DNA of 64,000 bases from Bacteroidota bacterium (GTDB lineage Bacteria > Bacteroidota > Bacteroidia > B-17B0 > Aurantibacillaceae), in contig JAUXZS010000056.1 in NCBI GenBank assembly GCA_030692515.1, forward strand, positions 372,001 to 436,000. The letters are read 5' to 3'. Shown in pieces: positions 54,163-62,813 of this stretch. Below the pieces are notes generated by a model. That model was given only the letters and a program-made list of their open reading frames with translations. It had not been told where the DNA came from and did not search any database. Numbering within the stretch: position 1 is the stretch's first letter; every line of letters starts with the position of its first letter. The position numbers were made by a program, and so were the translations under genes.

Positions 54163-55142
54163 AAAAATTAAATGTTTCAATAATTGGTGCAGCTGGCTAT
54201 ACTGGTGGAGAATTACTAAGGTTATTAATTCATCACGATAATATTGAGAGTATTACTGCCGTAAGTCAATCTCAAAAAGGAAAACAAGTAAGCGACGTTT
54301 TTAGTGATTTAATTGGAGAGGTTGAATTAGAATTTTCTTCAAAGGCAAATGAAAAATCGGACATTATTTTTTTATGTCTCCAACACGGTGATTCTGAAAA
54401 TTATTTAAAGGAGAACGCTCACTTGCTCAATTGCAAAATAATTGACTTAAGCAAAGATTTTAGATTAACAGATAATAATTCTTTTGATGATAAAAATTTT
54501 GTTTATGGGTTACCAGAGTTAAACAAAGAAAAAATTAAGACTGCTAATTACATTGCCAATCCAGGTTGTTTTGCCACTGCAATTCAGTTAGCATTATTGC
54601 CTTTTGCAAAGAATAATTTATTGAAAGGCACAATACAAGTAACTGCGGTAACAGGTTCAACTGGCGCAGGAATAAAGCCAACTGAAACTACACATTTTTC
54701 TTGGAGACAAAATAACATTTCCGTGTATCAGCCTTTTGAGCATCCTCACAATGCAGAAATAAAACAAAGCCTTAATCAATTGCAAGAAAATTTTGACGGC
54801 GAATTTTTATTTATACCACAAAGAGGAAATTTTGCAAGAGGTATTTTGGCTACAACTATTTTAGAATCGGATTTGTTGGAATCTGAAATAAAAAAAATGT
54901 TTGAAGAGTTGTATCAGAACGAAGCATTTACTTTTTTAATTGATAAAACAATCGATTTAAAAATGGTAGTTAATACTAACAAATGTTTTATAAACATTAA
55001 AAAGCACAATAAGCACGTGTTAATTACAACTGTTATTGACAACCTGCTGAAAGGCGCAGCCGGACAAGCAGTTCAGAATATGAACATCATGTTTGGACTG
55101 AACGAACAAGAAGGATTAAAATTAAAATGTATAACCTATTAA
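54159..55142 (+). CDS. argC: N-acyl-gamma-glutamyl-phosphate reductase
   Basis: 327 residues. The nucleotide-binding start VSIIGAAGYTGGELLRLL and catalytic Cys137 in ANPGCFATAI identify ArgC; the TGSTGAGIKPTETTHFSWR and HPHNAEI blocks complete the active site. It reduces the acyl-glutamyl phosphate to the semialdehyde using NADPH. The start overlaps the argG stop (ATGA). Confidence 0.95.
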   Translation: MKKLNVSIIGAAGYTGGELLRLLIHHDNIESITAVSQSQKGKQVSDVFSDLIGEVELEFSSKANEKSDIIFLCLQHGDSENYLKENAHLLNCKIIDLSKDFRLTDNNSFDDKNFVYGLPELNKEKIKTANYIANPGCFATAIQLALLPFAKNNLLKGTIQVTAVTGSTGAGIKPTETTHFSWRQNNISVYQPFEHPHNAEIKQSLNQLQENFDGEFLFIPQRGNFARGILATTILESDLLESEIKKMFEELYQNEAFTFLIDKTIDLKMVVNTNKCFINIKKHNKHVLITTVIDNLLKGAAGQAVQNMNIMFGLNEQEGLKLKCITY

Positions 55143-55152
55143 ACTTATTAAA

Positions 55153-56298
55153 ATGAATTTATTTGATGTATACCCACTGTTTGATATTACACCTGTTAAA
55201 GCAGAAGGCACTTTTATTTGGGACGATAAAGGAACTAAGTATTTAGATTTTTATGGCGGACATGCTGTAATTTCTATAGGGCATTCGCACCCGCATTATG
55301 TGAAAAAATTAGATGAGCAAATAAGTCAAATTGCATTTTATTCTAACGCAGTAAAAATGCCGTTACAAAATTTGCTTGCAGAACAATTAGGAAAACTAAG
55401 TGGTTACACTGACTACAATTTGTTTTTATGTAATTCGGGCACCGAGGCAAATGAGAATGCCTTAAAACTGGCATCGTTTCATAATGGAAGAAAAAAAGTT
55501 ATTGCCTTTAAAGATTCATTCCATGGTAGAACTTCTTTATCGCTTGGCGCAACAGATGACGCTAAACTTTCTGCGAATATTAATAAAGATCATCACGTGG
55601 TTTTTTTACCCTTTAATGATGTAGATGCTTTTAAAAATGCAATTGATGAAACTACTTGTGCTGTAATAATAGAAGGAATTCAAGGAGTGGGTGGTATAAA
55701 TGTGCCATCTCTAGATTTTCTTAGAATGTTAGAAACAGAATGTAATAAATTGGGCGTAGTTTTAATTTTAGATGAAATACAATCTGGTTACGGCAGAAGC
55801 GGAAAATTTTTCGCGCATCAGCATTCAGCTATTCAACCACACATTATTACAACTGCCAAAGGCATGGGCAATGGTTTTCCGGTTGCAGGCGTTTTAATTC
55901 ATCCAGATATAAAAGCAAAGCACGGTATGCTAGGCACAACCTTTGGTGGAAATTATTTGGCATGCGCAGCATCACTTTCTGTTTTAGAAGTTATTGAAAA
56001 TGAAAATTTAATTTCGAATGCAAAGGAAACAGGAAATTTTATAATGACTGAACTAAAAAAAATGGAAGGTGTAAAAAGTGTACGTGGCCTTGGATTAATG
56101 ATTGGTATTGAAACGGAGGGCGATGCGAATCTTATCCGAAAAAAATTATTACAAGATGAAAAAATCTTTACTGGTTTTTCTTCCGGAAAAAACACCATTC
56201 GTTTATTACCCCCTTTAAATATTACAATAGAGGAGGCGCAGATGTTTTTAAATTCAATCAATACAATTTTACAACAACAATTAATACCCAATACATAA
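55153..56298 (+). CDS. argD: N-acylornithine aminotransferase (class III PLP)
   Basis: 381 residues. PLP-enzyme features: NSGTEANENALKLA (phosphate-binding), FHGRTSLSLGAT, LILDEIQSGYGRSGKF with the PLP-binding Asp, and TTAKGMGNGFPVAGV with Lys236 as the Schiff-base lysine. It transfers an amino group from glutamate to the acyl-glutamate semialdehyde. Its place between argC and argF' fixes the role. It starts 10 nt after argC. Confidence 0.93.
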   Translation: MNLFDVYPLFDITPVKAEGTFIWDDKGTKYLDFYGGHAVISIGHSHPHYVKKLDEQISQIAFYSNAVKMPLQNLLAEQLGKLSGYTDYNLFLCNSGTEANENALKLASFHNGRKKVIAFKDSFHGRTSLSLGATDDAKLSANINKDHHVVFLPFNDVDAFKNAIDETTCAVIIEGIQGVGGINVPSLDFLRMLETECNKLGVVLILDEIQSGYGRSGKFFAHQHSAIQPHIITTAKGMGNGFPVAGVLIHPDIKAKHGMLGTTFGGNYLACAASLSVLEVIENENLISNAKETGNFIMTELKKMEGVKSVRGLGLMIGIETEGDANLIRKKLLQDEKIFTGFSSGKNTIRLLPPLNITIEEAQMFLNSINTILQQQLIPNT

Positions 56299-56299
56299 A

Positions 56300-57307
56300 A
56301 TGAAATACTTTACAACAATAAATGATATAAAAAGCGCTGAGTTTTTAATTTCAGAAGCTTTAAAGTTAAAGAAGAATCCCTTTGGGTTTTCTCAACTTGG
56401 TAAAAACAAAACGCTTGGTATCATTTTTATGAACCCAAGTTTAAGAACGCGGTTAAGCACACAAAAGGCTGCACAAAACTTAGGCATGAATACCGTTGTG
56501 ATGAATTTTAATCAGGAAGGCTGGGCGTTAGAATATGAGGATGGCGCAATTATGAATGGCAATACTGTAGAACATATAAAAGATGCCGCAGCTGTTATGG
56601 GAACTTATTGCGATATAATTGCCATTAGATGTTTCCCTTCTTTAAAAAACAAGCAAGAAGATTACAGCGAAAAAATTTTATTGCAGTTTATGAAATATTG
56701 CAACAAACCAGTTATTAGTTTAGAATCTGCCACCTTACATCCATTACAAAGTTTAGCAGATGTAATGACGATTGAAGAAAACAAACCAGGTAATAAAAAA
56801 CCAAAAGTTGTTTTAACATGGGCACCGCATATAAAGCCTTTGCCTCAAGCCGTTGCAAATTCGTTTTGTGAATGGATAAAACAAAGCGATGTTGAATTTG
56901 TAATTGCTCATCCAGAGGGATATGAGTTAAGCGAAGATTTTACTCATGGAGTTTCTATTTCTAATAATCAAAACGAAGCTTTAGCGAAAGCAGATTTTGT
57001 GTATGTAAAAAACTGGTCCGCGTTTAATGATTATGGTGCAATGCCGGAGGTAAAGGAAAATTGGTTGCTCAATGAAAATAAAATGAGTTTAACCAATAAC
57101 GCTTTCTTGATGCATTGTTTGCCAGTAAGACGTAATGTAGAAGTAATAGATAGTTTGTTAGATAATAATAAATCATTAATACTAAATCAAGCAGACAATA
57201 GAGTTTTTGCCGCCCAAGCAGTTTTGAAGCAAATGCTTGAATCTAACTATAATGTTGGCGAACAAATTAACAATACAAAACTTGAAATAGAATTATGCAA
57301 CAGTTAA
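56300..57307 (+). CDS. argF': N-acylornithine carbamoyltransferase, predicted succinyl type
   Basis: 335 residues. The carbamoyl-phosphate site P-S-L-R-T-R (46-51) and HCLPVRRNVEV are present, and ATLHPLQSLADVMTIEE replaces the HPxQ motif context of ordinary ArgF. The chain is collinear with the Bacteroides fragilis N-succinylornithine transcarbamylase rather than with ArgF. The residue that separates succinyl- from acetyl-specific enzymes (Pro90 in B. fragilis, Glu92 in Xanthomonas) is Val90 here, inside GNTVEH. Mutants of the Xanthomonas enzyme with Val at that position are reported to prefer N-succinylornithine, so succinyl is predicted. It overlaps argB by 13 nt. Confidence 0.92.
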   Translation: MKYFTTINDIKSAEFLISEALKLKKNPFGFSQLGKNKTLGIIFMNPSLRTRLSTQKAAQNLGMNTVVMNFNQEGWALEYEDGAIMNGNTVEHIKDAAAVMGTYCDIIAIRCFPSLKNKQEDYSEKILLQFMKYCNKPVISLESATLHPLQSLADVMTIEENKPGNKKPKVVLTWAPHIKPLPQAVANSFCEWIKQSDVEFVIAHPEGYELSEDFTHGVSISNNQNEALAKADFVYVKNWSAFNDYGAMPEVKENWLLNENKMSLTNNAFLMHCLPVRRNVEVIDSLLDNNKSLILNQADNRVFAAQAVLKQMLESNYNVGEQINNTKLEIELCNS

Positions 57308-58083
57308 CGATTGTAAAAATTGGAGGAAATGTAATTGATGATGAAAAAGCTTTGGCTGTTTTTTTGGAAGAGTTTAGTGTATTGAAAGGAAAAAAAATTT
57401 TAGTTCATGGAGGTGGCAAATTAGCCAATCAATTACAAGAAAAGTTAGGCATAGCAATAAACCTAATTGACGGAAGAAGAATTACTGATGAAGAAACATT
57501 AAAAATTGTTACCATGGTTTATGCAGGTTTAATTAATAAAAACCTTGTCTCCAAATTGCAAAGTTTAAAATGTAACACAATTGGATTATCGGGCGCAGAC
57601 GCAAATTGTATTCAGGCAAACAAAAGAAATAAAGATGAAATTGATTACGGTTTTGTTGGCGATATTGAAAAAGTAAACGCTTCATTTATTTCGTCTTGTT
57701 TAGAAAATAATTTAACGCCAGTTTTTTCTGCAATTACACATGATGGGCATGGACAATTGCTAAATACTAACGCTGATACTATTGCTTCTGAATTAGCAAT
57801 TGCTCTTAGTAATAATTATAAGGTTCAATTGGTTTATTGTTTCGAAAAAAACGGTGTATTAGAAAATATAGAAAATGAAAACAGTCTTATAAAAACAATT
57901 TCAAATGTTGAGTACTTAAATTTAAAAGAAAAGTTAATTATTAATAAAGGAATGATTCCGAAAATGGATAACGCTTTTAATGCACTTAGCAAGGGTGTAA
58001 AATTTATTCAAATTGGCAATTCTAATAAATTATTAAAATTACTAATCGAAGAAAATTATGAAGGAACAAGATTATATAGTTAG
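57295..58083 (+). CDS. argB: N-acylglutamate kinase
   Basis: 262 residues. Amino-acid-kinase fold: IVKIGGNVIDDE with Lys8, ILVHGGGKLANQLQ for the acylglutamate carboxylate, and LNTNADTIASELAIALS and NKGMIPKMDNA for ATP binding. It phosphorylates N-acylglutamate. It lacks the N-terminal helix that makes ArgB arginine-sensitive in some bacteria, which suits control at the leader instead; that is inference. The start overlaps argF' by 13 nt and its end overlaps argE by 26 nt. Confidence 0.94.
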   Translation: MQQLTIVKIGGNVIDDEKALAVFLEEFSVLKGKKILVHGGGKLANQLQEKLGIAINLIDGRRITDEETLKIVTMVYAGLINKNLVSKLQSLKCNTIGLSGADANCIQANKRNKDEIDYGFVGDIEKVNASFISSCLENNLTPVFSAITHDGHGQLLNTNADTIASELAIALSNNYKVQLVYCFEKNGVLENIENENSLIKTISNVEYLNLKEKLIINKGMIPKMDNAFNALSKGVKFIQIGNSNKLLKLLIEENYEGTRLYS

Positions 58084-59152
58084 TGATAGCGAAAATGTTT
58101 CTGTTTTAAAATCAGAAGTTACAGAGTTGCTTGAAAAATTAATTTCAACGCCATCCTATAGCAGGGAAGAAAATTTAACCGGAGATTTAATCGAGCAATT
58201 TTTGATTAAAAAAGAAATAGATGTAAATAGAAATATAAATAACGTTTGGTGTAAGAATAAATTCTTTGATGAGTTAAAAAAAACAATTTTATTGAATTCG
58301 CATCACGATACAGTTAAACCTAATTCTGGCTACACTAATAACCCGTTCAATCCTTTTACAGAAGAAGGAAAAATATTTGGCTTAGGTAGCAACGATGCCG
58401 GCGGACCTTTAATGGCCCTTTTAGCCACATTCATTTATTTTTATGACAAAGAAAACTTAAAGTACAATTTTATTTTTGCTGCGACGGCAGAGGAAGAAAT
58501 TTCAGGACAAAATGGAATTGCATGTTTAATAAATGATTTGCCTAAAATTGATTTTGCAATTGTTGGTGAACCAACACAAATGCAAATGGCCGCTGCCGAA
58601 AAAGGTTTGCTAGTTTTAGATTGTAAAGTTTTTGGTAAGGCCGGGCATGCTGCTCGTAATGAAGGAGAAAATGCAATTGTAAAATCGATGGAAATTATTA
58701 ATTGGTTTAGCACATTTAAATTTCCAAAAATTTCCGAAAGCTTAGGAGAAATAAAAATGAGTGTTACAGTAATTAAAGCTGGAGGGCAACACAATGTTGT
58801 TCCTGCCCTTTGTGAATTTACTGTTGATGTGAGAACGACTGATGTTTATACCAATGAAGAGGTTGTTACAATAATTAAAAATCATGTTGATTGTGAAATT
58901 ACGCCGCGTTCATATCGATTACAACCTTCTTCTATTTCAAAAAGTCATCCATTTGTTTTGGAAGGCTTAAAACTAAATAGAACAACTTATGGTTCGCCCA
59001 CTTTGAGCGACCAAGCTTTAATGCCATGGCCTTCATTAAAAATGGGACCGGGAGATTCTGCTCGCTCACATAGCGCAAACGAATTTATTTACATCAACGA
59101 AATTGAAGAAGCAATTGATATTTATATTACTATTTTAAAAAAATTAAATTAA
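58058..59152 (+). CDS. argE: N-acylornithine/N-acylcitrulline deacylase (M20 family)
   Basis: 364 residues. M20 metallopeptidase signatures: H82-H-D84-T-V for metal binding, GSNDAGGPLMA with bridging Asp113, and ATAEEEISGQNG with the general-base Glu. The dimerisation insert is present (KVFGKAGHAARNEGENAI). In the pathway with a transcarbamylase acting on acylornithine, the enzyme removes the acyl group from acylcitrulline. It overlaps argB and ends 0 nt before argH. Confidence 0.93.
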   Translation: MKEQDYIVSDSENVSVLKSEVTELLEKLISTPSYSREENLTGDLIEQFLIKKEIDVNRNINNVWCKNKFFDELKKTILLNSHHDTVKPNSGYTNNPFNPFTEEGKIFGLGSNDAGGPLMALLATFIYFYDKENLKYNFIFAATAEEEISGQNGIACLINDLPKIDFAIVGEPTQMQMAAAEKGLLVLDCKVFGKAGHAARNEGENAIVKSMEIINWFSTFKFPKISESLGEIKMSVTVIKAGGQHNVVPALCEFTVDVRTTDVYTNEEVVTIIKNHVDCEITPRSYRLQPSSISKSHPFVLEGLKLNRTTYGSPTLSDQALMPWPSLKMGPGDSARSHSANEFIYINEIEEAIDIYITILKKLN

Positions 59153-60451
59153 ATGAAAACAAAACTTTGGGAAAAAGAAAGTGTCGTTACGCCACATTGG
59201 TTATTAGAATTTACTGCCGGTAACGATAAAATTTTAGATTTAGAATTAGCTGAGTTTGACGTATTAGGCTCAATGGCACATGTTGAAATGCTTGCAAAGG
59301 TTGGTCTAATTACTTTAGATGAACATCCTTTATTAAAAAATGAACTACAAGTGATTTTGTCTAAAATTAAAAATAACGAATTTGTAATTGAAGAGGGAGT
59401 AGAGGATGTGCATTCTCAAGTAGAGATTCTTCTTACAAGAAAACTAGGTGATGTTGGAAAAAAAATTCATACTGCACGTTCACGGAACGATCAGGTGTTA
59501 ACGGATATTAAATTGTATACAGTTAATGAATTGAAAAAAACTGTTTCTTTAATTAACGACTTATTTAAATTATTAATTGGTAAAAGCGAAGAATATAAAA
59601 ATGTTTTGATTCCAGGATACACCCATTTGCAAGCAGCCATGCCATCTTCGTTTGGTTTATGGTTTGGTGCTTTTGCCGAAAGTTTATGTGATGATATGGA
59701 AATGGTTAATGCTGCATATAACATAGCCAATAAAAATCCATTAGGTTCTGGTGCTGGTTACGGAGGCTCGTTACCAATTGATAGAGACGTTACAACAGAA
59801 TTATTAAATTTTGATGGAATGAATTATAATGTGGTGTATGCGCAAATGACAAGAGGTAAAACCGAGAAAGCAACTACCATTGCATTAGCAACTGTTGCAG
59901 CAACGCTTTCGAAATTGGCAATGGATATTTGTTTGTATAACTCTCAAAATTTCGGTTTCGTTTCTTTCCCTGATTCATTAACAACTGGAAGCAGTATTAT
60001 GCCGCATAAAAAAAACCCTGATGTCTTTGAATTGGTTAGAGCCAAATGTAATAGGCTGCAAGCACTTCCAAATGAACTTACCTTATTATTAAATAATTTA
60101 CCTTCGGGTTATCACAGAGATTTTCAATTAACAAAAGAAATTTTGTTTCCAGCGTTTAAAGAAATGCACGCTTGCATAAAAGCTACCATAAAAATGTTGG
60201 AGCAAATTCAAATAAATAAAAACGCAATTAATGACGAAAAATATAAATTTATTTTTAGTGTTGAAGCTGTTAATCAATTAGTGCTTGGTGGAATGTCGTT
60301 TAGAGATGCCTACCAAAAAGTGGGAGCTGAAATTACAAACAATGAATTTGAATTTAATGAAACGCTTAAACACACGCATCAAGGAAGCATTCATAATTTG
60401 TGTAATGATGAGATTAAAAAACGTTTTGAGAAGTTGAGGGAGAAGAATTAG
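59153..60451 (+). CDS. argH: Argininosuccinate lyase
   Basis: 432 residues. Fumarase-superfamily motifs: EDVHSQVE, TARSRNDQVLTD, PGYTHLQAAMPSSFG and the signature GSSIMPHKKNPD with the catalytic Ser loop. It splits argininosuccinate to arginine and fumarate, the last step. It begins on the base after the argE stop and is the last gene of the operon; a large inverted repeat follows. Confidence 0.95.
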   Translation: MKTKLWEKESVVTPHWLLEFTAGNDKILDLELAEFDVLGSMAHVEMLAKVGLITLDEHPLLKNELQVILSKIKNNEFVIEEGVEDVHSQVEILLTRKLGDVGKKIHTARSRNDQVLTDIKLYTVNELKKTVSLINDLFKLLIGKSEEYKNVLIPGYTHLQAAMPSSFGLWFGAFAESLCDDMEMVNAAYNIANKNPLGSGAGYGGSLPIDRDVTTELLNFDGMNYNVVYAQMTRGKTEKATTIALATVAATLSKLAMDICLYNSQNFGFVSFPDSLTTGSSIMPHKKNPDVFELVRAKCNRLQALPNELTLLLNNLPSGYHRDFQLTKEILFPAFKEMHACIKATIKMLEQIQINKNAINDEKYKFIFSVEAVNQLVLGGMSFRDAYQKVGAEITNNEFEFNETLKHTHQGSIHNLCNDEIKKRFEKLREKN

Positions 60452-60475
60452 CTAGTGTTATCTTCTTCAATATCA

Positions 60476-60520
60476 AATTTGAACGAAACCCTTGAAGATA
60501 CAAGGGACTTCGTTCGAATT
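60476..60520. terminator. Long inverted repeat between convergent genes
   Basis: AATT-GAACGAA-CCCTTG and CAAGGG-TTCGTTC-AATT enclose a six-base AAGATA loop; stem of ~17 bp with small bulges. It lies between the ends of argH and the minus-strand lipoprotein gene, so it may stop both. No T-tract, so it is a hairpin-type or processing end rather than a textbook terminator. Confidence 0.6.
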
Positions 60521-60544
60521 CCAAATCAGATACTTAAAAATTGA

Positions 60545-61111
60545 TCACCAATTCTTTAAGTATATCGCACGAGCTTCTGTTGAAGTAAAAAAATAATACC
60601 ACTCTCGCGGAGCTTCCTTGTCATAGTCGAATTGCACCACTGCATACCCCAATTGTTTTTTAACGATTTCGCCTGTATGTTTGTTGTAATACCAAGATTC
60701 GTAAAACTTTAATATGTTTATCCTTTTCCAAAAAATGGTAGAATCGTGTTTAATTATTAGGTTGTTTCTATCCTTAAGACTAGCGGTAGAATCTGATTCT
60801 GGATCAAAATAAATTAATGCATTATGGTCGTTAAACGTTTGTTTCATCTCTTTTATAAGTGAAGTAAACGCAGGATAACTTAAGTATCTTTTAGGAAATG
60901 CCTCCATTGGAGGATGAGGTCGATTAGATTTATTCTGTTTAGCGCTATCATGAAGCCATACATCTGTTTCAATTAATGGAGTTATTTCTTCCAATTCATT
61001 TTCAGATTTATCTGTTTGCGTGGTTTGTTTATCCACAGGTGGTGTTGCGCAAGAAGAAAATAATGCCAGCAAAATTGCGGACATGTATGTACAAAAATTA
61101 ATGTTTATCAT
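60545..61111 (-). CDS. Lipoprotein, third gene of a sigma-factor operon
   Basis: The 188-residue product ends its signal at ALFSSC followed by Ala (lipobox, Cys21). The mature part has an acidic linker, then a domain with YLSYPAFTSLIKEMKQ and HDSTIFWKRINILKFYESWYYNK that I do not recognise. It starts 11 nt after the gene for the probable anti-sigma protein. It may be a regulated envelope component or part of the signal chain. Confidence 0.65.
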   Translation of the reverse strand: MININFCTYMSAILLALFSSCATPPVDKQTTQTDKSENELEEITPLIETDVWLHDSAKQNKSNRPHPPMEAFPKRYLSYPAFTSLIKEMKQTFNDHNALIYFDPESDSTASLKDRNNLIIKHDSTIFWKRINILKFYESWYYNKHTGEIVKKQLGYAVVQFDYDKEAPREWYYFFTSTEARAIYLKNW

Positions 61112-61122
61112 TTTATATATTT

Positions 61123-61989
61123 TTAATTTGTTTTTTGAGAAATATTATCGGTTGGATTGATAGTTGCAATACGTTTATTGATTCTGAATTTACCTCCGAC
61201 TTGAGGATCAGCATTTTTATAAAACAAGAGTATATCAATTTGTTTATTATATTTTACAGTAATAGTCTTTCCTTTAAAATTTGATCCCCATAATTTAGGA
61301 CCGCTACTTACCTTTATCAGAAAAGGATGAAGTTCTTTGGCTTTACCTTTTAAAAGAGCAAAGTTTTTCAGTTGATCTTCTAGTTTAAGATATGCATTTT
61401 CTTTTGTTGTTAATGTTAACCAAATGCATGAAACATCTTTCGAATGATATATCGACTCGCAATCTATGAGATTAAATTCTACACCCGCAGAATCAACCGA
61501 TGTGGCAAATTTAGCACTCTTCGGAATACAATAACAGCAATGACTTGGAAGCAATATAACACATCTTTTGGGTTTAAAAAATTTAAATACTTTTTGATTA
61601 TTTAGTGTTGAATCAAGTGTTTGTTTACTCTCCACTTTCTGAGTTTCTTCCTTGATAGTTATAGGCCTATTGTTTTTAGTAACAAATTTGGTTTGTTTGG
61701 AAGTATCAATTAAAGGGCTTGAAATTGAATTAGTAATAAGGATGGTTTTTTTATTTTCATTTTTCAGGATCACATTATTGTTTTCCGAAACTTTGCTTGT
61801 TGTTAATTTATAAACTAATAGACTTGAACCTGTAAGCGCAATTCCCAAAACGCATTTAATTATCAGTGATTTTAAAATTGCTGTTTTAGCAATAGCTGCA
61901 TTTGTTTTTATTTTGTTGAAATCCATGCCTTGTGTTAACTGTTCTTTGGAAAGCTCAGGACGATTTTCTATTATCTTGTAGTTTTTCAT
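61123..61989 (-). CDS. Single-pass membrane protein, putative anti-sigma factor
   Basis: The 288-residue protein has a ~40-residue cytoplasmic N-terminus (IENRPELSKEQLTQGMDF), one membrane helix (about 41-61) and a large periplasmic part with Cys residues near HCCYCIP. Its position 14 nt after the ECF sigma gene and this topology are typical of Bacteroidota anti-sigma proteins, though it does not show the FecR domain. Function inferred. Confidence 0.6.
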   Translation of the reverse strand: MKNYKIIENRPELSKEQLTQGMDFNKIKTNAAIAKTAILKSLIIKCVLGIALTGSSLLVYKLTTSKVSENNNVILKNENKKTILITNSISSPLIDTSKQTKFVTKNNRPITIKEETQKVESKQTLDSTLNNQKVFKFFKPKRCVILLPSHCCYCIPKSAKFATSVDSAGVEFNLIDCESIYHSKDVSCIWLTLTTKENAYLKLEDQLKNFALLKGKAKELHPFLIKVSSGPKLWGSNFKGKTITVKYNKQIDILLFYKNADPQVGGKFRINKRIATINPTDNISQKTN

Positions 61990-62003
61990 TTCGTATAATT
62001 TTA

Positions 62004-62540
62004 TTATGAGACCTTTTCGAAAACCCCTTTTAATTTCTCAATTATTCTGTAGGTTTTTACTTTTGCATTATTTTCAGTAATCCCTAATATTTCTCCCACT
62101 TCCGAAAAAGGTCGCTCCTCAAAATAACGAAGTTCAATTATCATATACTCATCTTCAGATAAATAGTTCAGTGCAGCTTTTAAATGCGATATCATTTCCC
62201 TTTTTTCAGTATCAGTTTCAGCCGCAAGATTTTGAATTCCATTTTCATCAATACTAATTGCCCTCATCTTTTTAGTATCTCTATAAAACTGATTAATCTC
62301 ATTGATTGAAATGCGATATAACCAACTTGAAAAAGGAAAACCTTGATCCTTGTATTTAGTAATATTTATTAATGCTTTTGTGAATACAATAGCTACGATT
62401 TCTTTAGTATCATCAAAAGATTCTACTCGTTTATAAATGAACTTTAATATAGGCTCATAATATTTTACATATAAAGGCTCAAAACATTGGGGATTTGTTT
62501 TGGATTCCTCTATTTGTTGTTTCTCATCAGGAGCGAGCAT
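62004..62540 (-). CDS. ECF-type RNA polymerase sigma factor
   Basis: 178 residues with region 2 (YYEPILKFIYKRVESFDDTKE, FPFSSWLYRISINEIN) and region 4 (LNYLSEDEYMIIELRYFEE, SEVGEILGITENNAKVKTYR helix-turn-helix). It directs RNA polymerase to a small set of promoters on release from its anti-sigma partner, presumably the following gene. First gene of a three-gene minus-strand operon. Confidence 0.92.
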   Translation of the reverse strand: MLAPDEKQQIEESKTNPQCFEPLYVKYYEPILKFIYKRVESFDDTKEIVAIVFTKALINITKYKDQGFPFSSWLYRISINEINQFYRDTKKMRAISIDENGIQNLAAETDTEKREMISHLKAALNYLSEDEYMIIELRYFEERPFSEVGEILGITENNAKVKTYRIIEKLKGVFEKVS

Positions 62541-62737
62541 TAAACTTTATTGTATTATGGTTTCTTAATATGCAACGGAGCACTTTTTAGAAAGATACAA
62601 AAAAAGGTAAATTTATTTCTTGTTAAGAATGTTTGGCTTAGAGACTCGAACATTAACTGCATGGAAACAAACAGTTTTGTGGTTCCTTTATCGAAGTAAA
62701 AACTCCTGAGAAATAATTCTTAAGGGGGGTTTGTTAT

Positions 62738-62810
62738 GTCCCTCTGAGCGAAGTCTAATGGTTCTGAAACAGGCTTGCACATTTTTCTAACTCACTAGAC
62801 ATGACAAAAC
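62738..62810. repeat. Possible dispersed intergenic repeat
   Basis: The 273-bp gap between the sigma gene and the ATP-grasp gene holds no reading frame. Its last part (TCCCTCTGAGCGAAGTCTAA and following GTTCTGAAACAGGCTTGCAC) resembles 'TCTGAGCGNAGTCGAAG' repeats frequent in Bacteroidota intergenic regions. Only one copy is in this window. Confidence 0.3.
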
Positions 62811-62813
62811 TAA

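Noticed and set aside
55953-56291. Minus-strand ORF inside argD (also those within argE and argH)
   Set aside because: These are shadow frames opposite well-conserved enzymes.
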